DNA of 64,000 nucleotides, from positions 16,055 through 80,054 of the forward strand of contig DLKM01000001.1 of assembly GCA_002478945.1 (NCBI GenBank). Direction: 5' to 3'. Below, piece by piece: positions 47,069-55,458 of the stretch. The position numbers were made by a program, and so were the translations under genes. Numbering within the stretch: position 1 is the first letter of the stretch; each line of letters starts with the position of its first letter. This DNA is from Christensenella sp. UBA7588. Its GTDB lineage: Bacteria; Bacillota; Clostridia; Christensenellales; CAG-917. The notes beneath the pieces were generated by a model, which saw only the letters and a program-made list of their open reading frames with translations, was not told the DNA's origin and ran no database searches.

Positions 47069-47674
47069 TCACGCTAACGAATCTTTTTCGGGAGTTTCAT
47101 CGCCCGTTCCGTCGGAATCGGGTCCGAACATTGCGCTGTCGTCCTCCGAGCCTCCGATTTCAAACATACTCAAAAGTTGGTCGTCCGCTTCGTTGACGCC
47201 GTAAATACGTTCGTCCTCGTCGTAGCCTTCTTCCACCTCGTCAAACGTATCGAGCGCGTTTGAAAGTCTGTTTTCGTTCTTCATCTTCTTGCTCGTTACG
47301 CCTGAGAGGAATTTTCTCAAAGCGTTGGTATCGGACAACAACTTATTGAGGGGCATATCCGAATTGTTTGCGATAAACTCCTTGTCGTCGATTGCGGTTT
47401 TAAGTTGATTGAGTGCTTGCAGGTTCGCGTTGAGATACTGAATGCGTTTTGCGGAGTTTTGATTCTCCTTTTTGAGCATATTGATACGTTTTGCAAGTGC
47501 GAGTTGCAAATCGCGGCTTTTGCAAGCGCGACCTTGTTTCATCAGTTTGTCGATTTCTTTTTCGCGTTCGCCGATGGAATCAAGTTCTTCCTGTACTCGT
47601 TTGTCGACGTTGATAATGCTTTCCACAACGTCTTGGCGTTTGATTTTTTCGTATTTGCTCTTAAACGGCCACAT
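47069..47674 (-). CDS. Second ESCRT-III-like coiled-coil protein
   Basis: A 201-residue helical protein. The start at 47674 (MWPFKSKYEKIKRQ) is 1 base after the previous stop, with GGCAGG upstream. The longer frame starting at 47707 overlaps that gene. The region from about 20 to 95 (VDKRVQEELDSIGEREKEID, KSRDLQLALAKRINMLKKEN, RIQYLNANLQALNQLKTAI) matches the alpha1-alpha2 hairpin of Snf7-type proteins. A second helical part follows, then an acidic, Asp/Glu-rich tail of about 55 residues that could be the autoinhibitory or recruiting part. No clear MIM1 is seen. Two different ESCRT-III subunits in a row parallel the Vps2/Vps24 or Snf7 pairs. Confidence 0.75.
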   Translation of the reverse strand: MWPFKSKYEKIKRQDVVESIINVDKRVQEELDSIGEREKEIDKLMKQGRACKSRDLQLALAKRINMLKKENQNSAKRIQYLNANLQALNQLKTAIDDKEFIANNSDMPLNKLLSDTNALRKFLSGVTSKKMKNENRLSNALDTFDEVEEGYDEDERIYGVNEADDQLLSMFEIGGSEDDSAMFGPDSDGTGDETPEKDSLA

Positions 47675-47675
47675 C

Positions 47676-48029
47676 TCAGACACCTGCCATATTGTTTCTG
47701 TCAACAATCATAATTCTGAGGTCGTTGACTTTGTCCAAAATTTTGGATTCTTCCTTGTTGCCTGCCACGAGGATTTTGACATCGTCGAGTTTGTCGGAGA
47801 TTTTGCCGTCTTGTTTGACGATGTCGGACACCGTGGAGGGAGATTCGTATTCGAGCAAATCGACGATTTCTTGAAGTTTTGCTTTCATTTCGTCGGTGGT
47901 TGCCATTGCTACGAGCGTCTTTGCCTTGGCAAAGTTGGTGCGCACGGTCACGTTGCTTTCTTTTATACCTTCGACGTGCTTGTCGTAGTTTTTAACTTTT
48001 CTTTTCTCTTTGAAACGTTTAGTACACAT
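47676..48029 (-). CDS. Small helical protein of unknown function in the ESCRT-like operon
   Basis: A 117-residue, highly charged protein with a strong GGAGG site before its ATG. It has a basic N-terminal segment (residues 4-15, RFKEKRKVK) and helical stretches (about 20-60 and 75-117, for example MKAKLQEIVDLLEY and SKILDKVNDLRIMIV). It lies between the SPFH gene and the two ESCRT-III-like genes and is translationally coupled to the next one. It may be a third, short ESCRT-III or adaptor subunit, but I recognise no family. Confidence 0.6.
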   Translation of the reverse strand: MCTKRFKEKRKVKNYDKHVEGIKESNVTVRTNFAKAKTLVAMATTDEMKAKLQEIVDLLEYESPSTVSDIVKQDGKISDKLDDVKILVAGNKEESKILDKVNDLRIMIVDRNNMAGV

Positions 48030-48067
48030 AGCTGTACCTCCTAAATTCTAATCTCGATTGCGAGCGA

Positions 48068-48988
48068 TTACACTCTGCTGCCGCAACGGTTGCAGAACAT
48101 TGCGTCGGGTGCTACCTGCGTGCCGCATTTGGGGCAATATCTGCCGTAAACGGGTGCCGCTTGAGGAGCGGTTTTATTCTCTTTCTCGATTGCCGCCTCT
48201 GCGATGCGCACGCTTGCGTCCACAAACATTTTCGTAGCGGCGCTTGCGTTTTCTCTTTCTTTGGTGAAGCTGGTTTCTTTGAGTTCGAGCAATTTTTTCT
48301 TTTTCATAATCGCTTCGAGTTCTCTCAAATCGCTATCGGGAATCTTGATGTCGTTGATTGAGAATGCGGTGATTTCAACGCCGTAATCGTCAAAAATCTT
48401 TCTCACGCTGTCACGAATAGCGTCGCTTATGACGACGAGGCGAGTGCCGAGTTCGTAGAAGTTGATTTTGCTCGTTACCATTGCGTTTGCCAAGATGTCT
48501 TTGACGCGCATAATCATCTTGTCCGCAAAGAATTCTTGCAAACCGACGGTGGTAAGACCGATTGTGTTACCGACGACTTTGGACACGAACTTACGCGAAT
48601 TGCTGATGCTGATGTCGAAAGAGCCGTGTGCGCCGAGGCTTACGGGGTATTCGAGGAACGGGTCCATAAGTTTGAGTTGGTTGGGCGTTCCCCAAGGAAT
48701 AACGAGAGTAACCGTCTTGTTTACGAAGAACACTTGGCACTTGAACGGTTCGCTGACGATTTTCTTTCCGAGTCCCAAGAATCCTCTCGTGGTTTGCGGA
48801 ACGTTGAGAGTGTGTTTACCGGGACCCATCGTGTCCAACATTTCGCCGTCTTTGATAAAGACCACTTCGTGAGAGAACGGAACGATAACTTCGGTTTCGC
48901 CGACGCATTGTTGGATTTTTGATTGCCATACGAGTTGCTCGTTTGGACCTTCAAAGTCTATGATTGTTTTGGGCAGAGTTTTAGACAT
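48068..48988 (-). CDS. SPFH/band-7 protein with C-terminal zinc ribbon (YdjI-like)
   Basis: A 306-residue protein. Residues about 30-215 match the SPFH (band-7/stomatin) fold (HEVVFIKDGEMLDTMGPGKHTL; GAHGSFDISISNSRKFVSKV; DYGVEITAFSINDIKIP). A short helical part follows, then a zinc ribbon with C285/C288 and C299/C302. The same architecture is seen in Bacillus subtilis YdjI, which sits in the pspA operon and connects SPFH with the bacterial ESCRT-III homologue PspA. It likely marks or organises a membrane patch where the ESCRT-like filaments act. No N-terminal membrane helix is visible, so attachment would be peripheral. It is separated from the next gene by 38 bases. Confidence 0.87.
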   Translation of the reverse strand: MSKTLPKTIIDFEGPNEQLVWQSKIQQCVGETEVIVPFSHEVVFIKDGEMLDTMGPGKHTLNVPQTTRGFLGLGKKIVSEPFKCQVFFVNKTVTLVIPWGTPNQLKLMDPFLEYPVSLGAHGSFDISISNSRKFVSKVVGNTIGLTTVGLQEFFADKMIMRVKDILANAMVTSKINFYELGTRLVVISDAIRDSVRKIFDDYGVEITAFSINDIKIPDSDLRELEAIMKKKKLLELKETSFTKERENASAATKMFVDASVRIAEAAIEKENKTAPQAAPVYGRYCPKCGTQVAPDAMFCNRCGSRV

Positions 48989-49008
48989 AATGATTTTTCC
49001 TCCATTTA

Positions 49009-50352
49009 TTATCTAATGATTTTTCTTGATTCGAGCACAGCGGCTTTTTGGTCAAGCCAGTCTGCGAAAGAGTTGATGTCGACGAGCCGACCTTCGCAAT
49101 TACGCTCAAGCCTATAAAGTTCGTCGAGTATTTGCATCATATGCGAATCGTCCCACGCCGACGTGAGTCTGCCGAGTGACGACCTACATTCGTTGATAAC
49201 GGACACCTGACTCAATCCGTAATTGCGGATTTTGATTGCGAGAGTCCTGAGTGCCTCGGGGTTGGTGCTTATGCTGCCTGCAAAAGAACCTGCGCCCGTA
49301 ACTCCGCCGAGATTGACGGATGCGCCGCTCGATTGCGCTCTTGCCGCCGAAACGTCGCACGCCGCTTCCGCTCTGCGTGCAGACGCGGATTGCGCTTTTT
49401 GCGCGGGTTTCGTTTCTGGTTGAGCCTTTGCGGCAGATTGCTTTTGCGGAGCGGGTTTGCTCTCGACGTGCGCTTCTTGTTTTTCCGAGTGGAAAATCTT
49501 TTCCGCCTCGTCGAGCAGTTGATTGAAATTGCCGCTTTCGACGTCAAAATGCGGATTGTGCTTGAGGTCGGACGGCACGTCGTCTATGTCGCAATCGTTG
49601 AGAGCAAGGATAACTTTCTTGTCTCCGCCCTCTTTTGCGAGCCTTATGTAACGTTTCCAGATTCTTTCCGAATTGACTTCGGACAATGCGTCAAGCGACG
49701 ATATGACGACCACCATAAGTTTTGCGTGCCTGATTGCCGCATACAAGCGAGGCTCTACGTCATAGGTTGCCACTCTGTCGAGCGACACTCCGCTCCAGAA
49801 CACGCGCTTTCCCGTTCTCGCTTTCAGCACCGTTGCAAGCGCGCCTGCGATATTGCGGTCGTTTGCACTCTCTGCGCATATCAATATATCCGTATCGTCG
49901 GACTTGAGATAGCTCAAAGCCTTGTTGCGCATTGCGTCGAGTTGCATCGTCTTTTGCGCATATTCGTCGGGATACGGACAACGCGCAATCGCTTTTTTGT
50001 AATATGCGTTGTCAAAAATCGACTGTTCGCCCGCGTCGTAAAACACGGGGATAAGCTCGTCGTCCTGCTTGATAAACGTAATGCGCTTGTTTGAGAGCAT
50101 CAACCCCCACGCCGCGTCGAAATTGTCCGGTGCGTCTTGCAGTATCGACTCGTAATCTTCGATTGCCTCGTTGAACTTTGCCTTGCGCCTGTTTGCGCTT
50201 GCGCGATTGAGGTTGATGATAAGCTCGTCGGATACCTTGGTGGTGTCTATCTCATACTTCGAATGGCAATTTTTGCAAACGTACATCGTGTCGCCCGTCT
50301 TTTCGAGAGCGCCGCCGCACATCTGACATTCGAGTTTTCTAAGTTCCGCCAT
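49009..50352 (-). CDS. Zinc ribbon-TPR-like-TIR protein with a C-terminal WXG100-like domain
   Basis: A 447-residue protein. Order of parts: zinc ribbon (C9/C12 and C26/C29); TPR-like helices (45-90); TIR domain (about 154-285, with DILICAESAND, VFWSGVSLD and KLMVVVISSLDALSE); a Gln/Ala/Pro-rich flexible linker (290-360); and a helical C-terminal domain (363-447) with a central Trp400 in LTSAWDDSHMMQIL, resembling a WXG100 protein. In most Bacillota TIR proteins of this type the catalytic Glu sits directly before the WSR motif (NEWSR). Here that place reads RIWKRY, with a Glu three residues ahead, so NAD-cleaving activity is uncertain. It sits between the LRR proteins and the SPFH gene. It could be a sensor, adaptor or secreted effector. 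Confidence 0.85.
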   Translation of the reverse strand: MAELRKLECQMCGGALEKTGDTMYVCKNCHSKYEIDTTKVSDELIINLNRASANRRKAKFNEAIEDYESILQDAPDNFDAAWGLMLSNKRITFIKQDDELIPVFYDAGEQSIFDNAYYKKAIARCPYPDEYAQKTMQLDAMRNKALSYLKSDDTDILICAESANDRNIAGALATVLKARTGKRVFWSGVSLDRVATYDVEPRLYAAIRHAKLMVVVISSLDALSEVNSERIWKRYIRLAKEGGDKKVILALNDCDIDDVPSDLKHNPHFDVESGNFNQLLDEAEKIFHSEKQEAHVESKPAPQKQSAAKAQPETKPAQKAQSASARRAEAACDVSAARAQSSGASVNLGGVTGAGSFAGSISTNPEALRTLAIKIRNYGLSQVSVINECRSSLGRLTSAWDDSHMMQILDELYRLERNCEGRLVDINSFADWLDQKAAVLESRKIIR

Positions 50353-50368
50353 TTTTCACTCCTCTATT

Positions 50369-52399
50369 TTAACTATATGCTCGTAAAACCGCTTTCTCGC
50401 TGTTGTAAAGCACCCTTACCACTACGCTCGAATTGATATAATCAATTCCTGCTTGCGTTATGTATATCGTTTCGAGTTGAGAACAGTTTGCGAACGCATA
50501 ACTGCCTACGCTTGTCGCGCTCTTGCACATTATGGTCTTTATATTGTTGCAATTATAAAACGCATACGCAGGTATCTGAGTGGCTTTTGTTACACTAACG
50601 TACGTCAACGAAGTCGGCAGCGTCGTATCCCCATACATAATTGCAAGAGAACTTTCGTTTGTTGCATATACCAAGCCCACGTTCATTCCCGACAACGTAA
50701 GTCTTATGAGTTTGCTACATCCATTCAACGAGCCTCTTTCCATCCGCAAGTCTACGTCACAGTCTCCCAAATCAAGGGCTCTAAGTGAGTCGCAACCGTA
50801 AAATGCGTTTGCCATAACGGTGTTTGCGTTTCTTATCGTTATACTCTCAGTCTTAGACATCTGCGAAAAGAATTTTGCAGATATACCGTTAAAGCGTACG
50901 CAAGTATAGTCTATTTCTCTTGCATAACATCCCGAAGAAAAAATATCTCCGAGCTTTGCGTTGTTAGTGTTATCTTTTATGGTTAGTTTTTCTATCGCAT
51001 TGCCTTTCAATGCGCCTTTTTCGATGTATCTGACGTTTTCCCCGATTGTAAGTTCGGTTATTTTGCTACAATCTAAATTCCTTATTCCGACAACTCTATA
51101 AGTTTTTGTGCCTCTTGTAACCTGTTGAGGTATAGTTACTTTTTGTGAAGATGAGCTATCATAACCCGTTATAATCGCTGCGTCTTGTGTTTCAGAGTAA
51201 TTATAATCGTTGTCATAGTTCGTAACGAAACTGAAACCGTCAATACTCTTATATACATTGACATAGTTGTCATAGTCCACTCTCGCGGAAATGACAAGAC
51301 TGCTCGCTATGATAAGGAATATCGACACAATGGCGCATACGAACGCGCCCATTTTGAGCGTTTTGTCGTACACTTGTCCTTGCAGTTGCAGTTTTTTCTT
51401 TTGGTTGGTGACAGGGTCCTTAACCGTCACTTTTATTGTCGTATCGACGCACCCTTTTGCACCGAGGATTACCGCTATTCCGCCAACACCCAACAACGAC
51501 GCCAGCACAGCGCAAGTTATGAACAACGCTCTTGCCGACTCCATATGAGACGACGCGTCGGTCAAGTCGGTGCCGTAAATACTTATTGCCCTTGCCAAAT
51601 CTCCGTTTAGACAAGCAGTAGAGCCGACGATGCCTGCGATAAGACCGACAATCATTCCGACCACTATCAAAACCGCGCCGAGCCTATACAGTTTTTTCGC
51701 TTTGTCTTTGCCCAAAGCACCGAGTGCGCCGAGACGAGATTTTTTATTTGCGGAAATGCTTTTGAACGCCTTTTCGTAGTTCTGCACAGCCTCGTTCTCT
51801 TTGCTTCTGTACGCATTGAGATGCTTTTTATACTCCGCCATACCTGCAAACTTCACCGCGTTTGCGTCGTAAAAGACGTGTTCGTAAGTGCCGTTGTGCA
51901 TATCGAGATAATCTACGTCGCAATCTTCCCACACGGTATCGTCATATCCCTGCATCTGTTGCGCGACAAATTCTTCGTCGAGATATGAGTTTATTACGTC
52001 TGCGGTTTCTTCGTTGTTTGAGCCGATATTTGCGGTTTGAGTTGTTTCGTATTGCACGTCGACGATTTGTTGGTCGACGTTATCCGTCTCGGGTTGCGCC
52101 TCGACGTTTTCGGCTGCAACGTTTTGCTCGTCCGCATCGGCATCTTGCGCTTCATCTGCGGAATTTTGCTCGTCGACGATGTCCGCCGCAACTTCGTTGT
52201 TTAAGACGTAACGGTCATAAACCTCACAAGCAACGTCAATATCGCCTGCGGAAATTGCCTTGTACTTTTCAATCAAGTCCTCAAGTTCGGCTTTGGTTTT
52301 CGCATTTCTGATGACGTCTTTAAGCACTTCCATTGCGCGCAATTCTATGCGTGAACGAGAGTTCTTTTTTGTGTTGTCGTTTGGTTTGTTCGTTGCCAT
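50369..52399 (-). CDS. Membrane protein with C-terminal BspA-type LRR domain, paralog 1
   Basis: A 676-residue protein. Helical N-terminal part (15-65), an acidic stretch (70-150), a conserved segment VWEDCDVDYLDMHNGTYEHVF (157-176), three membrane helices (about 238-260, 290-315, 350-372), then leucine-rich repeats of the BspA/LRR_5 type (about 410-676, with IEKGALKGNAIEKLTI and AYAFYNCNNIKTI). An odd number of helices would place the LRR part outside if the N-terminus is inside. The next upstream gene is a clear paralog with the same layout. There is no signal peptide. It looks like a membrane receptor or surface partner of the WXG/ESCRT-like system. Confidence 0.82.
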   Translation of the reverse strand: MATNKPNDNTKKNSRSRIELRAMEVLKDVIRNAKTKAELEDLIEKYKAISAGDIDVACEVYDRYVLNNEVAADIVDEQNSADEAQDADADEQNVAAENVEAQPETDNVDQQIVDVQYETTQTANIGSNNEETADVINSYLDEEFVAQQMQGYDDTVWEDCDVDYLDMHNGTYEHVFYDANAVKFAGMAEYKKHLNAYRSKENEAVQNYEKAFKSISANKKSRLGALGALGKDKAKKLYRLGAVLIVVGMIVGLIAGIVGSTACLNGDLARAISIYGTDLTDASSHMESARALFITCAVLASLLGVGGIAVILGAKGCVDTTIKVTVKDPVTNQKKKLQLQGQVYDKTLKMGAFVCAIVSIFLIIASSLVISARVDYDNYVNVYKSIDGFSFVTNYDNDYNYSETQDAAIITGYDSSSSQKVTIPQQVTRGTKTYRVVGIRNLDCSKITELTIGENVRYIEKGALKGNAIEKLTIKDNTNNAKLGDIFSSGCYAREIDYTCVRFNGISAKFFSQMSKTESITIRNANTVMANAFYGCDSLRALDLGDCDVDLRMERGSLNGCSKLIRLTLSGMNVGLVYATNESSLAIMYGDTTLPTSLTYVSVTKATQIPAYAFYNCNNIKTIMCKSATSVGSYAFANCSQLETIYITQAGIDYINSSVVVRVLYNSEKAVLRAYS

Positions 52400-52490
52400 T
52401 TATTCTTCCGAGTCAGACTCGGCGTCTCCCCTCTTTCGTAGTTACTTTTATTTTGTCATTTGCGCCTACCGCGCCTCGACGATGTTTTTG

Positions 52491-54587
52491 TCAGATTTCA
52501 ATTATCTCGACTTGTGATATGTCTATACCGTAAAACAGTCTGTCTTGATTATGTGATTCTAAATATTCTTTTCCAGTTTTACAGATGTATATTTTCTCAA
52601 GCGACGTGCAGTTGCCAAAATTATAATATCCCATCATTTTGACATTTTCGAGTCTGATAATTTTCAAAGATTCTGCACCGTAAAACACGTAATTACTCGC
52701 TATGCGTTTACACGCCGTAACGTCAATCTCAGTTAAATTGCTCGCTCTCGAAGAATTACCAAATAAATACGAAAAAACATTATATGTTTTTGAGTAATCT
52801 TCATACTCAACGTGCGGGATAGTAAGTTTTTTAAGTAAAGTGCAGTACTTGAGTGTTCCAGACTCTATAGTAATATACTCATCGCAATTTCTCAAATCGA
52901 GATTTTCAAGTGAACTGCATTCGTCAAACGCACCTTTCGTTATTCCTGTTACACCTGATACTTTTATTTCCGTTACGTTAGAAAGATTCTTAAACAAATC
53001 GCTTGGCATACTACGAGAATCTCCAACGATTGTGTAATCGATTTTGCTAAGTTCGGACGGAATAGAATAATCATCGCTACTGCTATTGTAGAACCAATAA
53101 TAAATCGGACGCTTATCCGTAAGATTATCCTTAAACACAATCTCTTTGATACTGTTGCACCCTGCAAACGCACCTGTTTCTATTGATTTGATATGGTCTC
53201 CGATTACGAGCCTTTGAATGTTGTCGAGAGATATTCTTCTGATACCTACGACTTTGTAAGTTTTGCCACCGCGGCTAACTTCCGTGGGGATATTTGCTTC
53301 GTAATAGAAAGTGACGACTTCGGGAAGCATTTTCTCGTCATAAACGCCCGTTATGTACGCAACTTCTTCTCCGTTTGCATTTTCTTCCACTTCAAACGTA
53401 TATCCGTAGTCTTTCGAATCGACTTCAACCGCCTTATACGCAGGCAAGAAGAACACGAGCGAACCTATAATCATTCCGACAATAAGGATAAGCACGATTA
53501 TGCCTCTCGCAAGCGAACCTGCGTATTTCTGCGCATAAACCTTGAAATTGCCCGTTTCTTTCGTAACAGGGTCCTTTGCTCTTACTCTTTCGAGTTTATA
53601 GCCTGATTTGCCGTCTTTTTTGTGGAAGTATATATTTGCAATCAAAGACACGGGAGAGAACGCCGTCAAAGCAATGCCGATAGCTTTTGCGATGTAAAAC
53701 AGATAGTATTCGTCGTCCATTCCCTTGCTCGAGGCGTGGTCTCCGAACTTAATTGTAAATATAAGCAAAACAATACCTGCCGCCAAGCCTATTATTGCGG
53801 CGATAATCGCAAGTGCAAGACCGCTTCTGAAATGCATTTGCGCTTTTTTGCTACACACATCGGCCCTATCTTTGAGATGCGAACTCTCGTTTGCGCAAAT
53901 CTTTTCGAAGCTATTTCGATATGCGGCAACGGCAGAGTCCTCACTCTTTCTATAGCGTTGGAGGTTGTCTTTGTACTTTTTGATTCCGCCCAAAGACACG
54001 TCTTTCTTGTCGGGTTCAAAAACGTGTTCGTAAGTGTTTTTGTGCATATCGACATAATCGACGTCGCAATTATCCCACATATCGTTTTCGTATTGCTTCA
54101 TTTGCTTTGCCACAAACGAGCTTTCGAGATAATCGTTTACAACGTCAGCCACACCGCCTTCGGCGTCGGAAGCAACGTCTTGCAATACGTCTTGAACATC
54201 CAAAGTCGGAGTATCATCCGATTCTTCGAGTTGAACGTCGTCATCGATTTCGTCCTCATCTTCGTCCTCGTCGGCATCGTCGCTTTCGTCGTTATTGCTT
54301 GCGTTGGCGGGAACGGCGTCGGGGATGATTATATCGTCAAAATCGAAATCGAAGTCGTCGACGTCTTCTTCGTCCTCGTCGACGTAATCGGGGTCGTAAA
54401 GTTTGTGAATTTCCTTTGCGACTTGCTCGTCTCCTGCGATAACCGCCTTGAACTTCTCGAGCAATTTGGTTCTTTCGGCTTTGCTCGTAGTCTTTGCGGC
54501 TTGCTCTTTGATAAGTTCAAGCGCGCGCAAATCGATGTTTGACTGTTTGTTGTCCGTCTTTTTTGAATTGTTGTTTTTGTTGTCCAT
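52491..54587 (-). CDS. Membrane protein with C-terminal BspA-type LRR domain, paralog 2
   Basis: A 698-residue paralog of the protein at 50369-52399, with the same order: N-terminal helical part (about 18-70), a very acidic stretch (70-150, many DED runs), MWDNCDVDYVDMHKNTYEHVF, three membrane helices (GLALAIIAAIIGLAAGIVLL; YIAKAIGIALTAFSPVSLIA; IIVLILIVGMIIGSLVFF) and BspA-type LRRs (TGAFAGCNSIKEIVFKDN; KGAFDECSSLENLDLRN). The pair probably arose by tandem duplication. Keeping both suggests either a heterodimer or different ligands. Confidence 0.82.
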   Translation of the reverse strand: MDNKNNNSKKTDNKQSNIDLRALELIKEQAAKTTSKAERTKLLEKFKAVIAGDEQVAKEIHKLYDPDYVDEDEEDVDDFDFDFDDIIIPDAVPANASNNDESDDADEDEDEDEIDDDVQLEESDDTPTLDVQDVLQDVASDAEGGVADVVNDYLESSFVAKQMKQYENDMWDNCDVDYVDMHKNTYEHVFEPDKKDVSLGGIKKYKDNLQRYRKSEDSAVAAYRNSFEKICANESSHLKDRADVCSKKAQMHFRSGLALAIIAAIIGLAAGIVLLIFTIKFGDHASSKGMDDEYYLFYIAKAIGIALTAFSPVSLIANIYFHKKDGKSGYKLERVRAKDPVTKETGNFKVYAQKYAGSLARGIIVLILIVGMIIGSLVFFLPAYKAVEVDSKDYGYTFEVEENANGEEVAYITGVYDEKMLPEVVTFYYEANIPTEVSRGGKTYKVVGIRRISLDNIQRLVIGDHIKSIETGAFAGCNSIKEIVFKDNLTDKRPIYYWFYNSSSDDYSIPSELSKIDYTIVGDSRSMPSDLFKNLSNVTEIKVSGVTGITKGAFDECSSLENLDLRNCDEYITIESGTLKYCTLLKKLTIPHVEYEDYSKTYNVFSYLFGNSSRASNLTEIDVTACKRIASNYVFYGAESLKIIRLENVKMMGYYNFGNCTSLEKIYICKTGKEYLESHNQDRLFYGIDISQVEIIEI

Positions 54588-54667
54588 AACCCTACACTTT
54601 AGAAAAAACCTTTTTAGCTTTCTTTGTTCTCCCTGTTCGTTTAGTTATATTGCGATATTGTCTCGCA

Positions 54668-54949
54668 TCAAAGTTTGCCGACGATGCTTTCGTACTTTTC
54701 CATCACGGCAAGCCTTTGAGATACGCCGATGTCGACCGTGTCCGAAAAATTCTTCAACGTATCGGCAAAAGCGCAAATTTCGTTTATTGTTTCTTCAAGC
54801 ATTCGCTTTGTCACGGGGTCGAATGCGTTTGCGTCCAATCTCGACGTCAGACGAGAGCGGACGGAATCGACCTTTTCGGCAAGTTCCTTTGTGTACGTTG
54901 CCAATGCCCGCAAATTTTCTTTGTCGTTGCACACTTTCAATTCTTTCAC
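54668..54949 (-). CDS. Small coiled-coil protein
   Basis: A 93-residue, entirely helical protein with a GTG start that overlaps the preceding stop by 4 bases (GTGA) and an AGAGG site upstream. It has heptad-like repeats (LRALATYTKELAEKVDSVRS; LEETINEICAFADTLKNFSD). There is no Trp of the WXG type. It follows four similar small genes and precedes the LRR genes after an 80-base gap. It could be a chaperone-like partner of the WXG-like proteins. No family is recognised. Confidence 0.65.
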   Translation of the reverse strand: MKELKVCNDKENLRALATYTKELAEKVDSVRSRLTSRLDANAFDPVTKRMLEETINEICAFADTLKNFSDTVDIGVSQRLAVMEKYESIVGKL

Positions 54950-55458
54950 AATTCAAACCTCTTTGCCGTGCCGTATTCCTGCAAGCACTCCTCGATTTGT
55001 CCCAACGCCCACACTCGTTTGGAAAACTCTCCGCTCAATGTTTCGCAAGTTTTTCCGACTTCTATCTGTATTTCCTGTATACGGTCGGTCTTGCTCTTAA
55101 CGTATGAGTCCACGTCCTCAAACGAGCGAAGATTGCGCTCGAGTTCCTTGCAAAAAGCGTTGATTGCGTCCATTCTGTTTTCCAGCGAAGCGGATTCTCC
55201 CTCGTTTTTGCCCGATGAGGCTTCTTCGTAGCGGAGCGTCTCGAGTTCGTTGCCGAGGTCGTTCAACTTCCTCTTTTCGCTGTCCAAAACACAGAACAGT
55301 TGTCTTTTTTTTGCGTCGCAGTCGTTTTTTATATCGTCAAGCGAAGCAATCAGATTCTTGATTTCTTCCAAGAACAGTTGCAGTTGACCCGACAATGACG
55401 AAAAGAGTTTTTTGTAAGTTTGAGCCACCTCTTGCACGGTGCCGTTATCTACTTTCAT
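54946..55458 (-). CDS. Coiled-coil protein in the WXG-like gene cluster
   Basis: A 170-residue protein. The start at 55458 (MKVDNGTVQEVAQTYKKL) overlaps the previous stop by 1 base (TGATG); the longer frame to 55482 is less likely. It is helical with two long coiled coils (LFLEEIKNLIASLDDIKNDC and NAFCKELERNLRSFEDVDSY) and resembles the substrate-type proteins of type VII-like clusters in length (about twice a WXG100). There is no WXG motif. It probably forms a hairpin or dimer with its small neighbours. Confidence 0.65.
   Translation of the reverse strand: MKVDNGTVQEVAQTYKKLFSSLSGQLQLFLEEIKNLIASLDDIKNDCDAKKRQLFCVLDSEKRKLNDLGNELETLRYEEASSGKNEGESASLENRMDAINAFCKELERNLRSFEDVDSYVKSKTDRIQEIQIEVGKTCETLSGEFSKRVWALGQIEECLQEYGTAKRFEL

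Noticed and set aside
46468..47674. Assigning the two helical proteins simply as PspA/Vipp1 homologs
   Set aside because: They share the superfamily's helical plan, but the MIM1-type tail, the second different subunit and the adjacent Vps4-like ATPase fit eukaryote/archaeon-type ESCRT-III better than PspA.
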